Assembly (NCBI GenBank): GCA_011192085.1
Contig: DUEQ01000086.1
Location: forward strand, 1-9,007
Direction: 5' to 3'
Origin: Caldilineae bacterium
Lineage (GTDB): Bacteria > Chloroflexota > Anaerolineae > J102
Length of the DNA stretch: 9,007 bases
Shown piece by piece: positions 6,919 through 9,007 of the stretch (position 1 is the stretch's first letter; each line of letters opens with the position of its first letter). The notes below the pieces were generated by a model. The model was not told where the DNA came from. It saw nothing but the letters and a program-made list of their open reading frames with translations, and searched no databases. A program made the position numbers and the translations under genes.

Positions 6919-6938
6919 AGGTCGGAGAGCGGCGGTGC

Positions 6939-6958
6939 GACGCACCAAAAGATGCGTC
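6939..6958 (-). promoter_or_regulatory. Leader hairpin 2 of the NYN/OST-HTH gene
   Basis: A perfect 6-bp stem (GACGCA with TGCGTC) encloses the same 8-nt loop, TCTTTTGG in the mRNA sense. The stem differs from hairpin 1 but still pairs. Its 3' arm overlaps an alternative hairpin, GGTGC-GTC-GCACC (6934-6946), so the two are mutually exclusive. Confidence 0.55.
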
Positions 6959-6975
6959 TGACGCGCCATGGGTAT

Positions 6976-7004
6976 AGGGTATGCGAAAGCGGCGGCGCTG
7001 TCAA
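6976..7004 (-). promoter_or_regulatory. Sigma-70-type promoter of the NYN/OST-HTH gene
   Basis: On the - strand a perfect -35 TTGACA (7004-6999) is followed after exactly 17 nt by TACCCT (6981-6976), a weak -10 keeping the first two bases and the last T. The predicted start near 6969 gives a leader of about 97 nt that includes both hairpins. Confidence 0.55.
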
Positions 7005-7077
7005 ATGGGGTTGCGGCCCCTCCAGCGATTTTAAAGTTGGCGTTGCCGCAAAGCCCCCTTCCAGCCCCCCGTTACGA

Positions 7078-7189
7078 CCTCCGTCGCACGGGAGGAGGAG
7101 CCTGCCGATAGCAAAAGATCTTCGCGGATGAAGGGCTCCCTCCTCAGAACACAAGCGCAGCGAGTATTGGGGGAGGGCAGGGGAGGGGG
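7078..7189. repeat. Composite palindromic intergenic element with G-quadruplex motif
   Basis: Several inverted repeats are nested here: CCTCC (7078-7082) with GGAGG (7091-7095); GGAGGAGCC (7094-7102) with GGCTCCCTCC (7134-7143), one bulged base; and CCCTCC (7138-7143) with GGAGGG (7172-7177). The right end is a G-tract series, G5-A-G3-CA-G4-A-G5 (7169-7189), that satisfies the four-run G-quadruplex pattern on the + strand. The palindrome AAGATCTT (7115-7122) lies in the centre. The layout resembles non-coding interspersed repeats, but copy number cannot be judged from one window. Confidence 0.45.
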
Positions 7190-7220
7190 TGCATTGTTGC
7201 GCCTCCTCTTCCACGCCCAT

Positions 7221-9007
7221 TCAGGGGCTGGATGCGCGCCAGCGCAGGTTGAGCAGGGCGAACGCGGGCGTGGCCGCGGTGAAGCCTTGCCCCACGACCA
7301 CGGTCACGGGCCACAGGTCCGATGTTTGGCTGAGCGCGGCCCCCGGCGCAGCGCCCTTGACCCCAACGAACGCGTGACTCCGGCGCAACTGTCCCCGAAT
7401 GTCATCGCTGACCCCCAGGCTGCGCAGCGCGGCCATGGCGTCTTCGCCCAGGCTGAGCGCGGCTGCGTCGCGCACCGCGCCGGCCACGATGACGCCATCG
7501 GGCAGGGTCCCAATCCACGCCGCCATGGCCGCGCTGGCCTGGGGCGCTTGGCGGGGATCATGGGTGTCGAAGCGGGCGGCTTCCAGCACGCGGCCAGCCA
7601 GCGGGTCGATGGCGACCAGGTTGTAGCCCCGTTGGTTGGGGCTGACCTCTTGGCCGTTGACGTAGAGATGACCGAAGTCGCCCACATCCTTGCCCGCGCT
7701 GCGGGCGACGATGTGCAGCGGGCTCCTCACGCGGGTCGCACCCACCAACGCGTCATCGCTGGCCCGGTTGGAATCCAGGTTGAGGGGGATGGTCGCGGGG
7801 TCGAAGACGCGATGGGCGTGGATGACGAGATGCTGGGGGAAGCCGTTCCGCGCCAGGGGCGGGTTCAGCGTCACCTCCTGCACGCCGGGTGAGAGCGTCA
7901 GGGTCTCCCACGGCTCGCCATCCAGGTCCAGGCGCAGGGTCTGAGGTCCAGGCGAGTACAGGGTGAGGATGAGTTGGCTGGGCTGGGAGGAGGCGGGCAG
8001 CAGCAGGGCCGCGTCCCGCTTCACGGCCCAAAGGGCGTCCATGGCCTTCGACAGGCTGGGCTCGCCCCAGCCGAAGTCGAGATAGCTTCTCAGCGCCGGG
8101 TCTGCGGGGGTCAGGTCCAGGGAGGCGATGGGCTGGCCATGGACCTCGTAGCGGGCCACGCCTCCCTGCGCGTCCTGGAAGGTCAGGGGAAAGATCGTCG
8201 TCAGTTGATCTTCGAAATCCGGGGGGACTTTATCTCGATGGACCAGGACCGTGTGGATATTGAGGAATGCCAGCAGGTCAGGCCCCAGCGCGACCGCCCG
8301 TCGGAAATCATCATCTGGCACGTTCCTGCCATCCTGCAACGCTGCCACCACGCCGATGACGGGGTTCTCCATGAAGTATTGGAATTTTTGTTCGGGATTG
8401 CGGCTGGTGTTGCCTCCCAGCAGGGGTTTGCCGTGGTAGGTCTGCCACCACTGCTCGTACATGATGATGACATCTGATTTGCCGAAGACGTTGAAACCGT
8501 TGCGCCAGCCCACGGGCAGGTCGAGCAGGGCGTCCTGGCGGTCGTCGGCCGCGACCGCGGCGTAGGCGGGAGGCAGACGAAAGTCCGACAAGGGCAGGGG
8601 GATGCTGAGGTGTTCGAAAAGGATGAGCGCGGCCAGGAGCGCGGTCCATACGGTCTGGCCGCGGCGCGTGCGCGCGCGGGCCAGCAGCGCATAAGCCCCC
8701 AGCGCGGCCAGCAAGCCCAGGCCCAGGAAGATCATGACGCTGTATCGGCTGGGATAGCGGTTGGCCTGAAAGAAGGGGATCTTGACCAGGAGGGTGAAGA
8801 TGCCGGGGATGCCGGTGTTGTAGCCGTTGACGCGGATCTGCGGGCCCAGCGCTGCCCAGGCGAAGAAGAGCGTGAGCGCGGCCAGAGCCCACGTCTGCCA
8901 TCGTCTGCGATAGGTCCACAGCGCCATCGCGACCAGGGCCAACGTCACATAGCCCGGATAGATGTGCTGGCCCTTGTTCACCATGAATTGAGAGCCGTCG
9001 GGCCGCA
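7221..9007 (-). CDS. Polytopic membrane protein with C-terminal ILEI/FAM3-like domain (5' end beyond the window)
   Basis: The reading frame is open to the window edge (RPDGSQF precedes the Met at 8984), so this is the C-terminal part of a larger protein. Numbering from that internal Met, four membrane segments are visible (about 9-25, 32-48, 84-103, 112-128), with FQANRYPSRY between the second and third. This resembles large YfhO- or GT-C glycosyltransferase-like membrane proteins. A long extracytoplasmic part follows. Residues about 421-560 match the ILEI/FAM3 (GG) domain: HLYVNGQ, GYNLVAIDPLAGRVLEAARFDT, LPDGVIVAGAVRD and LRSLGVS, then SHAFVGVKG. ILEI domains are known from animal FAM3 cytokine-like proteins and the POMGNT1 stem, where they bind carbohydrate. 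Envelope glycan or glycolipid assembly is a reasonable guess; catalytic residues would lie outside the window. No clear T-rich terminator follows the TGA at 7221. Confidence 0.75.
   Translation of the reverse strand, partial: RPDGSQFMVNKGQHIYPGYVTLALVAMALWTYRRRWQTWALAALTLFFAWAALGPQIRVNGYNTGIPGIFTLLVKIPFFQANRYPSRYSVMIFLGLGLLAALGAYALLARARTRRGQTVWTALLAALILFEHLSIPLPLSDFRLPPAYAAVAADDRQDALLDLPVGWRNGFNVFGKSDVIIMYEQWWQTYHGKPLLGGNTSRNPEQKFQYFMENPVIGVVAALQDGRNVPDDDFRRAVALGPDLLAFLNIHTVLVHRDKVPPDFEDQLTTIFPLTFQDAQGGVARYEVHGQPIASLDLTPADPALRSYLDFGWGEPSLSKAMDALWAVKRDAALLLPASSQPSQLILTLYSPGPQTLRLDLDGEPWETLTLSPGVQEVTLNPPLARNGFPQHLVIHAHRVFDPATIPLNLDSNRASDDALVGATRVRSPLHIVARSAGKDVGDFGHLYVNGQEVSPNQRGYNLVAIDPLAGRVLEAARFDTHDPRQAPQASAAMAAWIGTLPDGVIVAGAVRDAAALSLGEDAMAALRSLGVSDDIRGQLRRSHAFVGVKGAAPGAALSQTSDLWPVTVVVGQGFTAATPAFALLNLRWRASSP

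Larger units (their letters stand above)
6872..7220. other. Intergenic region between the NYN gene and the membrane-protein gene
   Basis: About 350 nt without a credible gene. The left third is the promoter and structured leader of the NYN gene. The right two thirds (about 7010-7200) are hairpin-rich with C-rich and G-rich tracts, and would be the 3' flank of the leftward membrane-protein gene. Translations across it are low-complexity and have no recognisable family. Confidence 0.7.

Noticed and set aside
6895..6958. Twin hairpins as a CRISPR array or tandem terminators
   Set aside because: Only the 8-nt loops repeat, there are no regular spacers, and no T-tract follows on either strand.
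7028..7033. TAAAAT on the - strand as an alternative -10 for the NYN gene
   Set aside because: No acceptable -35 lies 16-18 nt upstream, while TTGACA-17-TACCCT closer to the gene is better placed.
7128..7892. 254-codon open frame on the + strand
   Set aside because: It runs antisense to the ILEI-domain gene and starts within the repeat-like spacer. No family resemblance was seen.
8982..8984. ATG at 8984 as the true start of the membrane-protein gene
   Set aside because: The frame continues upstream to the window edge without a stop, and the visible part begins in the middle of a polytopic protein, so this Met is internal.

Overview
The window is GC-rich bacterial chromosome with tightly packed genes. 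A Gram-positive- or proteobacterial-type context is not obvious. The combination of an ILEI-domain polytopic membrane protein, an NYN/OST-HTH protein, very few Shine-Dalgarno sequences and C/G-rich hairpin repeats between genes suggests a Chloroflexota lineage (Anaerolineae/Caldilineae-like). That placement is an inference from gene style, not from a phylogenetic marker. No phage, transposase, CRISPR array, tRNA or rRNA was seen.

Layout, left to right. (1) A complete hemW-type radical SAM gene on the + strand (10-1173) ends 4 nt from the end of a convergent gene. (2) A - strand pair follows: a PfkB-family, heptose-7-phosphate-kinase-like gene (4039-3068), then a CPA2 cation/proton antiporter with RCK domains (3058-1178). 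They are separated by only a stop codon and three codons, and a perfect extended -10 element (TGGTATAAT) overlaps the upstream stop. (3) A ~360 nt divergent intergenic region carries a candidate + promoter and two hairpins. It leads into the 5' quarter of typA/bipA (4402-4845). That gene breaks off just after the G4 motif NKID, so all downstream domains are missing. (4) A convergent - strand gene (6871-4871) encodes a 666-aa NYN-domain nuclease-like protein with an OST-HTH/LOTUS domain. Its ~97-nt predicted leader holds two hairpins with different stems but the same 8-nt loop, plus a segment complementary to its Shine-Dalgarno. (5) Further upstream is a repeat-like, hairpin-rich, G-quadruplex-capable spacer (about 7010-7200). 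(6) The window ends inside a large membrane protein gene (- strand, 9007-7221) whose visible part ends in an ILEI/FAM3-like domain.

The genes do not form one pathway. The kinase and antiporter are probably co-transcribed. The others look like independent units. The parts most worth attention are the truncated typA (a rearrangement or an assembly break) and the structured leader of the NYN/OST-HTH gene, which could be a cis-regulatory RNA for an RNA-acting protein.
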